Below are positions 18,139-27,166 of a stretch of DNA of 38,430 nucleotides, in pieces. The translations under genes were made by a program, and so were the position numbers. Under the pieces are notes generated by a model, which was not told the origin of the DNA, made no database searches, and saw only the letters and a list, made by a program, of their open reading frames with translations. Source of the stretch: Natronohydrobacter sp. (GTDB taxonomy: Bacteria > Pseudomonadota > Alphaproteobacteria > Rhodobacterales > Rhodobacteraceae). Every line of letters begins with the position of its first letter. Position 1 is the stretch's first letter. The stretch spans positions 1-38,430 of the forward strand of contig SKIM01000207.1 of NCBI GenBank assembly GCA_007116445.1, read 5' to 3'.

Positions 18139-20553
18139 TCAGATGGCGCAGTCCTCGTCCAGGTGCAAGCCTGCTTCGCGCATCATCCGCACGGCCTCTT
18201 CTTCAAGAAGCCGCGCCTGCCCGGCGCCCCGGATCGGAATGCGCCCGGCCTCGAGCATCAAGGGGGCGGCGAAAGGCGTGACATGGGGCGGCATGGAATG
18301 CACGATGCGCGGGCGGGTGCGCAGCATTTCCTCGATCCGGCCGTAATCGGCGAGCCCGCGCATCGACTCGGCGCGGGTGATCTGCAACAGTAGGTGATCA
18401 GGGTCGAATTTGCGCAAAGTGTCATACAGGATATCGGTCGAGAATGTGGCCTGTTTGCCGGATTTGCGCGCGCCGGGCAGGTTGCGCTGGATCAGACCCG
18501 CCACAGTAGCCACGGCGCGGAAGGTGCGCTTCATCACTGCATTGCCCGCGAGCCAGTCCTCCATACCGTCGCGCAAGCCCTCGGGATCGAGCAGCGGGGC
18601 GGGATCGCGCACTGGCTCGAGCGACCAGATCAGAAGCGCGTAATCCGTCGCCACAAATCCCAGCGGTGCGAGCCCCGCGCCCTCCATCCGATGGGTCAGA
18701 AGCAATCCCAGGGTCTGGTTGGCATTGCGCCCGGCGAAGGAATAGAGCGCGAAATACCACCATCCCCCGCGCGCGAAGCTTTCGCAGGTCATGGTGCCGG
18801 GGCGTGGCAGGGTTGCAATCCGCGCCTGCAAATCCAGCCAGTCGCGGGTATCAGCAGGCAGGCTGTCCCATGCGACGGGATCCCCAATCAGCGCCAGAAC
18901 GCGCGCCGAGAGTTCCGTCGAGGTGGCCATCTTCAGACCATTGAACACTGCAATTTTTGGCGTCTTGTCAGGCTGCGGCGTGACTTCCACCACCATGTCG
19001 CGCAGCCGGTCATAGCGTACTGTCTGACCGCCGATCAGGAATGTGTCACCGGGCGAAAGCGAAGCGGCAAAGACCTCCTCGATCTCGCCCAGAGGCGCAC
19101 CGCCACGCGGACCGCGCCGCACGCTCAGCAGTTCCGGTGCAACGATGGTGCCGATATTCATGCGAATATCGCGGGCCGCGCGTGGGTCGCGCAAGTGCCA
19201 GAGCCCGTCGCGCAGCACCAGCCTTTGCCAGCGGTCATAAGCGCGCAGCGCGTAACCGCCTGTCGCCACGAAATCGAGACAGGCATTAAAATCGGCCCGC
19301 GTGAGGCTTGCATAGGGCCCGGCCTGGGTGACCTCGGCGAAAAGCTGATCCGCATCCAGCGGCCCCGCACAGGCCAGCGTCAGGATATGCTGGCACAGCA
19401 CGTCCAGCGCGCCCAGACCGCTGCGCCCGTCACTATCGAGTTCGCCTGCTTCAACAGCCTGCAGCGCCGCCACACATTCGAGGATCTCAAAGCGATTCGC
19501 AGGCACGATCCGTGCGCGCGACGGAGCATCATAACGGTGATTGGCCCGGCCGATGCGCTGGACGAGCCGTTTGATGTTGCGCGGGGCCCCGATCTGAATG
19601 ACCAGATCAACATCGCCCCAATCAAGCCCCAGATCAAGACTGCCCGTCGCAACGACTGCGCGCAAGTCACCTGCAGCCATGGCCGCCTCGACACGGCGGC
19701 GCGCGTCGCGGGCAAGGCTGCCGTGATGCAGACCGATGGGCAGATTATCGTCATTAACAGCCCAGAGCGCCTGAAAGAATAGTTCGGCCTGCGCGCGGGT
19801 GTTGATGAAAACGAGAGTCAACCGCGCGGCCGCAATCGCGCGCATAACGTCACGCGCGGCATAGCCCCCCCCGGCACCCGACCAGGGCGGCGCGAGCACT
19901 GTGGGAAACATGGCAATGTCAGGCGCAGGGCCGGGATCGGCGTGAAAGACCTCGGCCCCGCCCATGAAATCTGCGAGCGCTTGCGGATTTTCGACCGTGG
20001 CAGACAGCCCTGCCACCTGCAGGTCAGGCGCAAGCTGGCGCAGACGCGCAAGCCCCAGCATGAGCTGATCGCCGCGCTTTGATACAGCCAGTGCGTGAAT
20101 TTCGTCGATGACGACACGCTTCAGGCTGGCGAAGATACGCGGTGCTTCCGGGTAGGACAGCATCAGCGCAAGGCTTTCAGGCGTGGTCAGCAGGATATGC
20201 GGCGGATCTACACGCTGGCGCGCGCGCTGGGTGGCGCCTGTGTCGCCGGTGCGGTCCTCGATACGCAAGGCCAGCCCCAAATCCGCAACAGGGCGCGCGA
20301 GGTTGCGACCAATGTCATGCGTGAGCGCCTTGAGCGGCGAAACATAGAGCGTATGCAACCCAGCCGGCGGGCCGGCACAGGCCTGCGCCAGCGTCGGCAG
20401 AAACCCCGCAAGGGTCTTGCCACCGCCAGTGGGCGCAATCAGCAAACTGTCGCCCCGCGCCTGCATCATGGCAAGCTGATGGTCATGCGGTTGCCAGCCT
20501 TGCGTCGCAAACCAACGCGACACAGGCTTGGGCAGATCAGGATGATCAGTCAT
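18139..20553 (-). CDS. Ligase-associated DNA damage response DEXH-box helicase (Lhr-core family)
   Basis: 'SLLIAPTGGGKTLAGFLPTLAQ', 'VVIDEIHALAVSKRGDQLMLGLARL', 'TGSLDLGLDWGDVDLVIQIGAPRNIKRLVQRIGRANHR'; likely start MTDHPDLPKP at 20553. Confidence 0.94.
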   Translation of the reverse strand: MTDHPDLPKPVSRWFATQGWQPHDHQLAMMQARGDSLLIAPTGGGKTLAGFLPTLAQACAGPPAGLHTLYVSPLKALTHDIGRNLARPVADLGLALRIEDRTGDTGATQRARQRVDPPHILLTTPESLALMLSYPEAPRIFASLKRVVIDEIHALAVSKRGDQLMLGLARLRQLAPDLQVAGLSATVENPQALADFMGGAEVFHADPGPAPDIAMFPTVLAPPWSGAGGGYAARDVMRAIAAARLTLVFINTRAQAELFFQALWAVNDDNLPIGLHHGSLARDARRRVEAAMAAGDLRAVVATGSLDLGLDWGDVDLVIQIGAPRNIKRLVQRIGRANHRYDAPSRARIVPANRFEILECVAALQAVEAGELDSDGRSGLGALDVLCQHILTLACAGPLDADQLFAEVTQAGPYASLTRADFNACLDFVATGGYALRAYDRWQRLVLRDGLWHLRDPRAARDIRMNIGTIVAPELLSVRRGPRGGAPLGEIEEVFAASLSPGDTFLIGGQTVRYDRLRDMVVEVTPQPDKTPKIAVFNGLKMATSTELSARVLALIGDPVAWDSLPADTRDWLDLQARIATLPRPGTMTCESFARGGWWYFALYSFAGRNANQTLGLLLTHRMEGAGLAPLGFVATDYALLIWSLEPVRDPAPLLDPEGLRDGMEDWLAGNAVMKRTFRAVATVAGLIQRNLPGARKSGKQATFSTDILYDTLRKFDPDHLLLQITRAESMRGLADYGRIEEMLRTRPRIVHSMPPHVTPFAAPLMLEAGRIPIRGAGQARLLEEEAVRMMREAGLHLDEDCAI

Positions 20554-20665
20554 GTCGCGCATCGTTTCCGTGTCCGTTCGGGGCACAGGGTAATTCAGGC
20601 GGCTGCCAAGACAAGCACAGCGAAAGCCCCTTTCCCATATCGTGTAAAGGGACTATCTGACCGCC

Positions 20666-21112
20666 ATGACAATGCGCCCCGAATTCTGGACTACCATCCC
20701 GCTTGCGAACATGACCCCGGAAGAATGGGAAGCGCTCTGTGATGGCTGCGGTAAATGTTGCCTCAACAAGCTCGAAGATATTGATACGGAAGAGCTGATC
20801 TTCACCCGTGTCGCCTGTCGGCTTTTTGACGACACGTCCTGCCGCTGCGCCAATTACGCAGTACGCAAGCAGCATGTGCCAGAATGTGTCGTTCTGACAC
20901 CGATCAACCTCGATGAGATCGCCTATTGGATGCCGCCGAGCTGCGCTTACCGGTTGCTGCACGAAGGCCGCCCCCTGCCCGACTGGCACCCGCTCGTGAC
21001 GGGCGATCCGGCCTCAACCCACAAGGCAGGAAAATCCGTTCTGGGGCTGACCGTATCGGAAGCTGCAGTAGCGCTCGACGATTGGGAAGATTACCCCTTA
21101 CCTCTGGACTGA
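20666..21112 (+). CDS. YcgN family cysteine cluster protein
   Basis: 'FWTTIPLANMTPEEWEALCDGCGKCCLNKLEDIDTEELIFTRVACRLFDDTSCRCANY' matches the YcgN/UPF0260 pattern. Confidence 0.93.
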   Translation: MTMRPEFWTTIPLANMTPEEWEALCDGCGKCCLNKLEDIDTEELIFTRVACRLFDDTSCRCANYAVRKQHVPECVVLTPINLDEIAYWMPPSCAYRLLHEGRPLPDWHPLVTGDPASTHKAGKSVLGLTVSEAAVALDDWEDYPLPLD

Positions 21113-21131
21113 ACCGCCGCGTTTCGCGCGC

Positions 21132-22040
21132 TCAGACATTCCAGCCCTGGTCGCGGCGCAGTTGCAACTCGCGCGCAACCTCCGAGCGCACCAATTTGCG
21201 GATGTTGCGCGTGATTTTCTCTCCCAACTCGCCCTGCAATTCCAACCGAACGATATCTGCGACCAGTCGGAACAGCATATCCTCATCGAGGATGATTTCA
21301 TTTCCCTCCACGAACGGCTCGGACTGCGCAACAGGGCGCTCAGTGGGTTGGGGCTCCGCGGCTTGGGGCTCGGAGTCTGCTTCGACAGCCGGGTCCGATT
21401 TCGGGGGCGCTGCGTGTGCTGTGACAGGCTCTTGCGCAACGGGTTGGCCTGACAGCACAGCCTCGAGCCGGGCAAGCGTTGCCTCAATGTCTAATTCATC
21501 ATGATCCGGGTCAGGCCCATGACTTGCCTGCGGGACAACAGCAGGTTCAGGCACCGGTTCGGGATCTCTGATCGCAGACGGTTCAACAAAATTCAGCCGC
21601 GGGCGCGGCGATTGCGGGATATGTTGGGCTGCAAGCTCTGGTGATGCCATCTCTGGCGGCGTGTGACGCGTGGGCTCTGGCTGCGGGATCGGCGCAGGGG
21701 CAGCTGTTTGCGCACGATTTTGCGTGATACGCTGCAATAGCGATGTCGGCGCGGAGGCGTCGCACGCCACTGCATCGGCACAGGGTGTGGGATCACGAAA
21801 CGCGGGCGCCACATTCGAGCCTTCGGCATGTTGCCGCTGCCCAGTGCAGGGTGCAGGCAGCGATGCGGCGCGCTTTTCAGGCGACAGATCCGATGCAGTA
21901 TCCACCCGCAATTCCGAGGTCAGGATCAGCTTTTCGCGCAGATCATGGCGCTCAGGACGCTCCTGCATGTCCTGAGACACCAGCCGCTTGATCGAAGACA
22001 AAACATCCTCGATTTCACGCCGCGACATTGCTTGTGTCAT
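21132..22040 (-). CDS. Putative PopZ-like (DUF2497-type) disordered polar-organizing protein
   Basis: 302 aa from MTQAMSRREIEDVLSSIKRLVSQD; long acidic/proline-rich linker; C-term helical 'DEDMLFRLVADIVRLELQGELGEKITRNIRKLVRSEVARELQLRR'. Adjacent to tolC and pcm. Confidence 0.6.
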   Translation of the reverse strand: MTQAMSRREIEDVLSSIKRLVSQDMQERPERHDLREKLILTSELRVDTASDLSPEKRAASLPAPCTGQRQHAEGSNVAPAFRDPTPCADAVACDASAPTSLLQRITQNRAQTAAPAPIPQPEPTRHTPPEMASPELAAQHIPQSPRPRLNFVEPSAIRDPEPVPEPAVVPQASHGPDPDHDELDIEATLARLEAVLSGQPVAQEPVTAHAAPPKSDPAVEADSEPQAAEPQPTERPVAQSEPFVEGNEIILDEDMLFRLVADIVRLELQGELGEKITRNIRKLVRSEVARELQLRRDQGWNV

Positions 22041-22135
22041 TTCACTGCCCTCTTTACTCGCCTTACCCCGTAGCCCCCGGACACCTCGCCCTCTGTCGGG
22101 GCGTTTGCCGCACAGGAAAAACACCCCCAAGCGTA

Positions 22136-22177
22136 ACCCGGCTTTGACGCCTTTACAATCTTGAATGACAGCCGGGT
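22136..22177 (-). terminator. Inverted repeat downstream of tolC
   Basis: ACCCGGCT (22136-22143) / AGCCGGGT (22170-22177) with a 26-nt loop, 15 nt past the tolC stop on the minus strand. Confidence 0.4.
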
Positions 22178-22191
22178 CTTGTCTTTACGCG

Positions 22192-23577
22192 CTATTGCCG
22201 CCCGATGGATTGGAGCACGCGATCAAGCGCTTCGCCTTGCGGTGATGAGACCGGAGCATTGCGCACTGCATTGAAATAGGCTTCTGCATCATAGGTCGGG
22301 ATCCCCAGCCCCAGATGATCCACTGTCAGCAGGCCCATTGCCGCGAGCAGGTTATAGGTTGCAATCTGCTGGCCGGCCTGAGCTTGCAGCAGTTGCGTGC
22401 GCGCATTGAGCAGGTCCGTTTCAGCGTTGAGCACGTCAAGCGTTGTGCGTGCCCCAAGCCGGGCTTCCTCGCGCGTGCCTTCAAACGCAGTCTGTGACGC
22501 GCGGACCTGCTGCTGGCTAGCCGCGATCCGGGCACTCGCCACATCGACATTGGCCCAGGCCACGGCGACATTCTGCACCACCTGCGCAACAGTCTGATGC
22601 AGTCCAGAGCGGGCCGCGTCACGGCGCGCAATCGCCTGACGCGACAAAGCGCTCAGCTGTCCGCCCTGATAGATCGGGCGGGCGTAGCGCACCCCTGCAT
22701 TGGCTGACGTCGTATCGCCCGCAGCCCCGCCGAACTGGCGGCCGATGGATGCACTTCCGGTGACAGAGCCATGACGCTGTGCGGCCACGCGCTCGGCATT
22801 GAACTCGGCGGCCGCGACATTGTGCTGCGCTTCAAGAACAGACGGGTGGGTGCGGCGCGCAATGTCCTGTGCGGTCTGCAAATTGACCGCCGTGCGAGGC
22901 AGGGCTGGCGGCGCGCGCAGCTGGTCAGGGTAAATGCCAGTGGCGAGCTTATAGGCTTCGCGCGCCACGGCGAGATCACCTTCTGCCGCGGCCAGCGACG
23001 AGCGCGCAGCCGCGAGACGCGCCTCAGCCAGAGCCACATCGGTGCGCGTGACCTCGCCGAGCTCAAAACGTTCGCGTGCGGCACTCAATTCTTGCGTGAT
23101 GACCCGCTGCGTCGTTTGTTGCAAGGCCACGGCCTCTGCGGTTGTGCGCATGTCGAGATGTGCCGCGATCGCATCAAGCAGAACCCCCTGTTCGACACTG
23201 ACCAAGGCCTGCCGGGTCGCAAGCACCTGCGCCTTTGCTGCCTCCTGGGCCAGTCTTCCGCGCCCGAAATCAATCAGCGTCACCTCGGCGGCCAGATTGA
23301 AACCCAGCGTGAGCGAATCCGGTTGAGCAGGATTATTGGTGATGCGCTGCTGAGCCTCGGTGACGAAATTGACCACAGGCCGAAGCGACGCGACCGCGAC
23401 CGCGACATCCTCATCCGCGGCACGCAACAGCGCACGGTTCTGTTCCAACAGATTGGAATTGCGATAAGCTGCGATCAGCGTATCGGCCAGACTCTGAGCC
23501 TGAAGCGGAGCAATGCTCCCCCCCAATGCCACAGAAAACGACGCTGCCAGCATCGTGGTCTTCAGGATGGATTTCAT
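22192..23577 (-). CDS. tolC: TolC family outer membrane protein
   Basis: From MKSILKTTMLAASFSVALGGSIAPLQAQSLADTLIAAYRNSNLLEQNRALLRAADEDV (signal peptide) ...'YEAGVRYARPIYQGGQLSALSRQAIARRDAA'-type repeats, 'GARTTLDVLNAETDLLNARTQL'. Confidence 0.92.
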   Translation of the reverse strand: MKSILKTTMLAASFSVALGGSIAPLQAQSLADTLIAAYRNSNLLEQNRALLRAADEDVAVAVASLRPVVNFVTEAQQRITNNPAQPDSLTLGFNLAAEVTLIDFGRGRLAQEAAKAQVLATRQALVSVEQGVLLDAIAAHLDMRTTAEAVALQQTTQRVITQELSAARERFELGEVTRTDVALAEARLAAARSSLAAAEGDLAVAREAYKLATGIYPDQLRAPPALPRTAVNLQTAQDIARRTHPSVLEAQHNVAAAEFNAERVAAQRHGSVTGSASIGRQFGGAAGDTTSANAGVRYARPIYQGGQLSALSRQAIARRDAARSGLHQTVAQVVQNVAVAWANVDVASARIAASQQQVRASQTAFEGTREEARLGARTTLDVLNAETDLLNARTQLLQAQAGQQIATYNLLAAMGLLTVDHLGLGIPTYDAEAYFNAVRNAPVSSPQGEALDRVLQSIGRQ

Positions 23578-23650
23578 TGCCTTCGCCTCTTTTATGCCAC
23601 GCGGTCCCGCTGCGAGCACAGGGCGTGCCAAAAGAGGGCCGCGTGTGGTT

Positions 23651-24304
23651 TTACAGGCTGAACGCCTGCTCTTTTTTGAACCCCGGAAGTACCGGGGCCG
23701 CGGCATTGAAGATATCACGCCATGCGATTGCGTCGCCATTGCGTATCCCCAGACGCACGACACCGAGGGCACCTTGCATGAAGACGGCAGCGACACGCCC
23801 CCCCTCCTGCAACTGCGCGACCAGCACCTGTGGAAACTCCTCTATCCCGCCTTGCAAGATCATCACGTCGTAAGGCGCATGGTCCGGCGCACCGTCACAC
23901 AGCGCGCCCTTGGTCAGGACCACTGTCTCGGACTCGGTGCGCGCGAAGGCGGCTTCTGCAGTCTTCAGAAAGTCGTCATCCTCCTCCAAGGCGATGACAG
24001 CTTGCGCCATGCGCTGAATGACCGCCGAGGAATAGCCCGTGCCACAGCCGATATCGAGCACCAGATCTCCTGGTGTGATATCGAGCGCATCCAGCATCTT
24101 CGCCAAAGTGCGCGGCTCAAGCAACACGCGACCGCGCCCGATGGGAAGATTTTCGCCCACATAGGCGGCTTCCACGCGCTCCTGCGGAACGAACTCTTCG
24201 CGCGGGACATGCAACATGGCTTCGATGATCGGAAATTTCGTCACATCTGACGGACGCACTTGCGTATCGACCATGATCAGGCGGCGCGAAGAGAAGTCGT
24301 TCAT
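23651..24304 (-). CDS. Protein-L-isoaspartate O-methyltransferase family protein
   Basis: 'MVDTQVRPSDVTKFPIIEAMLHVPREEFVP', 'LVLDIGCGTGYSSAVIQRMAQAVIALEED'. Confidence 0.92.
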   Translation of the reverse strand: MNDFSSRRLIMVDTQVRPSDVTKFPIIEAMLHVPREEFVPQERVEAAYVGENLPIGRGRVLLEPRTLAKMLDALDITPGDLVLDIGCGTGYSSAVIQRMAQAVIALEEDDDFLKTAEAAFARTESETVVLTKGALCDGAPDHAPYDVMILQGGIEEFPQVLVAQLQEGGRVAAVFMQGALGVVRLGIRNGDAIAWRDIFNAAAPVLPGFKKEQAFSL

Positions 24305-24411
24305 GGGATGAACTCTTGTTTATATTGCGTTTGACTTCAGTCTTGCCACAGTTCCCTGTCTGCCGCAACATGCCAGCGCGGGTGTGCCGCGAACTGAGGA
24401 AGGAATGACGC

Positions 24412-24858
24412 ATGACACTGAGAGTCTATCTGGCCGGTGAAATCCATACAGACTGGCGCGACGAGATCGCGCAGGGGTGCGATGGGCTGGATGTGATTTT
24501 CACTGGCCCGGTGACCGATCACGCCGCCTCGGATGATTGCGGGGTCGCGATCCTGGGGGCGGAAGCAGAGAAATTCTGGCACGATCACAAGGGCGCAAAG
24601 CTGAACGCGATCCGCACCCGCAAGGCCCTGCAGGACGCAGATATCGTCGTCGTGCGCTTTGGCGAGAAATACCGCCAGTGGAATGCGGCCTTTGATGCAG
24701 GCTTTGCCGCGGCGCTCGGCAAATCGCTGATCATCATGCATGGTGCCGATCACCAGCATGCGCTCAAGGAGGTCGACGCTGCCGCCCTTGCCGTTGTGGA
24801 ATCGCCCGGTCAGGTCGCCGATATCCTGCGCTATACGCTCCACGGCACGCTTCCCTGA
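24412..24858 (+). CDS. YtoQ family protein
   Basis: 'LRVYLAGEIHTDWRDEIAQGCDGLDVIFTGPVTDHAASDDCG...FWHDHKGAKLNAIRTRKALQDADIVVVRFGEKYRQWNAAFDAG'. Confidence 0.88.
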   Translation: MTLRVYLAGEIHTDWRDEIAQGCDGLDVIFTGPVTDHAASDDCGVAILGAEAEKFWHDHKGAKLNAIRTRKALQDADIVVVRFGEKYRQWNAAFDAGFAAALGKSLIIMHGADHQHALKEVDAAALAVVESPGQVADILRYTLHGTLP

Positions 24859-24915
24859 ATTTCCCATCGCAGTTATGCTCTGCCGTATTTCCGGGACCAG
24901 GCCAGGGAGCGTATC

Positions 24916-25299
24916 ATGTGGGCAGAATTTCGGGACTTCATCGCGCGCGGCAATGTCATGGACATGGCGGTGGGCATCATCATCGGCGCGGCATTTACGG
25001 CCATTGTGACTTCACTCGTGGAAGATCTGATCAATCCTTTTCTGGGGCTGATCGTTGGCGGGATCGACTTCAGCGGGATCAGTTTCGGGCTTGGGGATGC
25101 TCAGTTCATGCTGGGCAATTTCATCAATGCCGTCATCAAGTTTCTGATCATCGCCTTTGTCGTGTTCAAGTTGATCCGCGTGGTCAACAAGATCGGTCGG
25201 ATGGGCCAGCGTGAGGTTGCCGCAGAGCCTGAAGCCCCAGCAAAACCCACGACAGAAGAGTTGCTGACCGAGATCCGCGACGCGCTGCGCGCACGCTGA
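24916..25299 (+). CDS. mscL: Large-conductance mechanosensitive channel
   Basis: 'FRDFIARGNVMDMAVGIIIGAAFTAIVTSLVEDLINPFLGLIVGG' is the canonical MscL TM1 region; 127 aa. Confidence 0.95.
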   Translation: MWAEFRDFIARGNVMDMAVGIIIGAAFTAIVTSLVEDLINPFLGLIVGGIDFSGISFGLGDAQFMLGNFINAVIKFLIIAFVVFKLIRVVNKIGRMGQREVAAEPEAPAKPTTEELLTEIRDALRAR

Positions 25300-25321
25300 T
25301 TGTCGCGCCCCCGCAGCCCGC

Positions 25322-25780
25322 TCAGATATCAAGCGCCGTTGTCTTGACCACTGTGCGCAGCGCGAAAGAGGATTGCATCTGCGCGACACCTGGCAGGCGG
25401 CTGAGATACTGGCGATGAATGCGCGCGAAATCCTCGGTATCGGCGGCGATGATCTTGAGCAGGTAATCCGCGCTGCCCGCCATCAGGTGACATTCCAGCA
25501 CATCAGGCACGCGCGCCACTTCGCGCTCGAATGCATCAAGAATATCGTCGCGCTGCCCCGAGAGACTGATTTCGACAAAGACCACAGTGGGCCGACCGAT
25601 GCGCTTGGGGTCCAGAAGCGCGACGTAATCAGCGATGATCCCATCCGCTTCCAGCCGCTGCACGCGCCGGTGGCAGGCCGAGGGCGAAAGATTGACCATT
25701 TCGGCCAATTCTGCATTTGTCACCCGCCCTTGCCTTTGCAAGACACGCAAAATGCGGCGGTCCGTAGCGTCTAGCTGCAT
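25322..25780 (-). CDS. Lrp/AsnC family regulator, divergent from ald (candidate AldR-type)
   Basis: 'MQLDATDRRILRVLQRQGRVTNAELAEMVNLSPSACHRRVQRLEADGIIADYVALLDP' plus RAM domain; divergently oriented to alanine dehydrogenase. Confidence 0.93.
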   Translation of the reverse strand: MQLDATDRRILRVLQRQGRVTNAELAEMVNLSPSACHRRVQRLEADGIIADYVALLDPKRIGRPTVVFVEISLSGQRDDILDAFEREVARVPDVLECHLMAGSADYLLKIIAADTEDFARIHRQYLSRLPGVAQMQSSFALRTVVKTTALDI

Positions 25781-25923
25781 TGCAGCGCAACCTTCTTCGA
25801 TGATCTGGCAGTATTTCGCAAGAATACGCTACGTTTTTGCTGCAAGAAGTGCAAACTTTCAAGATTTATGCGTGTCTGGTGCAATATCATCTCATCATCG
25901 CGCAAGAAGGAAAGGTCAATGTG

Positions 25924-27042
25924 ATGCTGATCGGATGCCCCAAGGAAATCAAACCGCAGGAATTTCGCGTGGGGCTGACGCCCAATGCGGCAAACGAGGC
26001 AATAAGCCGCGGTCACTCCGTCATCATGGAACAAGGGGCCGGACTCGGGGCTGGATTCGCTGATGAAGATTACATCAAGATCGGTGCTGAAATCGTTGAC
26101 AACGCAAAGGAAGTCTTTGCGCGTGCCGAGATGGTGGTGAAAGTCAAGGAACCGCAGGCGGGTGAGCGCAGCCAGTTGCGCGCAGATCAGATCCTGTTCA
26201 CCTATCTGCATCTGGCCCCAGATCCCGATCAGACGCGCGACCTGCTCGCCTCTGGTGTTACTGCCATCGCCTATGAAACAGTCACTGACCGCGCTGGCGG
26301 GCTGCCCCTGCTCGCGCCCATGTCCGAAGTCGCGGGACGGCTTGCGCCGCAAATGGGCGCTTGGGCGCTGCAGAAAGCCAATGGCGGGCGCGGCGTGTTG
26401 ATGGGCGGTGTGCCGGGCGTGCGGCCTGCGAATGTCACAATCATCGGCGGCGGTGTCGTCGGGACAGCAGCAGCGCGGGTTGCGGTCGGGATGGGAGCGA
26501 ATGTAACCATCCTGGACCGCTCAATCGCGCGGATGTCCTATCTTGACGATATCTTTCACGGTCGTCTGACGACGCAATTCTCGGACGCCGCAGCGATTGA
26601 CGATCTGATCACGCGGGCGGATATGGTCATTGGCGCTGTGCTGATCCCCGGCGCAGCAGCGCCCAAACTGATCACCCGCGCGCAGTTGCAACGCATGCAA
26701 CCCGGAGCCGTGCTTGTCGATGTGGCGATCGATCAGGGCGGATGTTTCGAAACCTCGCGCGCCACGACCCATGCCGATCCGGTCTATGAGATCGACAATG
26801 TCCTGCATTACTGTGTCGCCAACATGCCTGGTGCTGTGGCGCGGACCTCGACGATTGCCCTTGGCAATGCGACGATGCCTTTCATGCTGGCACTGGCTGA
26901 CAAGGGTTGGCGCAAGGCCTGCGAGGACGACATACATTTGCTGGCAGGGCTGAACACCCATGCGGGCCATCTGACCCATGCCGCCGTCGGCGCGGCGCTG
27001 GGGCTTGAGAGCATCCCTGCCAGCAAGGCACTGAGCCTGTGA
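25924..27042 (+). CDS. ald: Alanine dehydrogenase
   Basis: MLIGCPKEIKPQEFRVGLTPNAANEAISRGHSVIMEQGAGLGAGFADEDY...; 'FTYLHLAPD', 'NVTIIGGGVVGTAAARVAVGMGANVTILDRS'. Confidence 0.96.
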   Translation: MLIGCPKEIKPQEFRVGLTPNAANEAISRGHSVIMEQGAGLGAGFADEDYIKIGAEIVDNAKEVFARAEMVVKVKEPQAGERSQLRADQILFTYLHLAPDPDQTRDLLASGVTAIAYETVTDRAGGLPLLAPMSEVAGRLAPQMGAWALQKANGGRGVLMGGVPGVRPANVTIIGGGVVGTAAARVAVGMGANVTILDRSIARMSYLDDIFHGRLTTQFSDAAAIDDLITRADMVIGAVLIPGAAAPKLITRAQLQRMQPGAVLVDVAIDQGGCFETSRATTHADPVYEIDNVLHYCVANMPGAVARTSTIALGNATMPFMLALADKGWRKACEDDIHLLAGLNTHAGHLTHAAVGAALGLESIPASKALSL

Positions 27043-27048
27043 CATCAA

Positions 27049-27078
27049 ATCGACCCGGCGCAAATATGCCGGGTCGAT
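27049..27078 (+). terminator. Intrinsic terminator downstream of ald
   Basis: 11-bp perfect stem ATCGACCCGGC-GCAAATAT-GCCGGGTCGAT followed by CCAATTTTCC, 7 nt after the ald stop. Confidence 0.8.
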
Positions 27079-27166
27079 CCAATTTTCCACAGCAATTACA
27101 TTCAAACCTTGCAATATGTGAGAGATAGGATATATGCTGCTCCAGACAGAATGATGGAGTTGCCAG

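Noticed and set aside
18394-19782. 462-aa + strand ORF antisense to the Lhr-like helicase
   Set aside because: Helicase motifs on the minus strand are unambiguous; the + ORF is low-information sequence.
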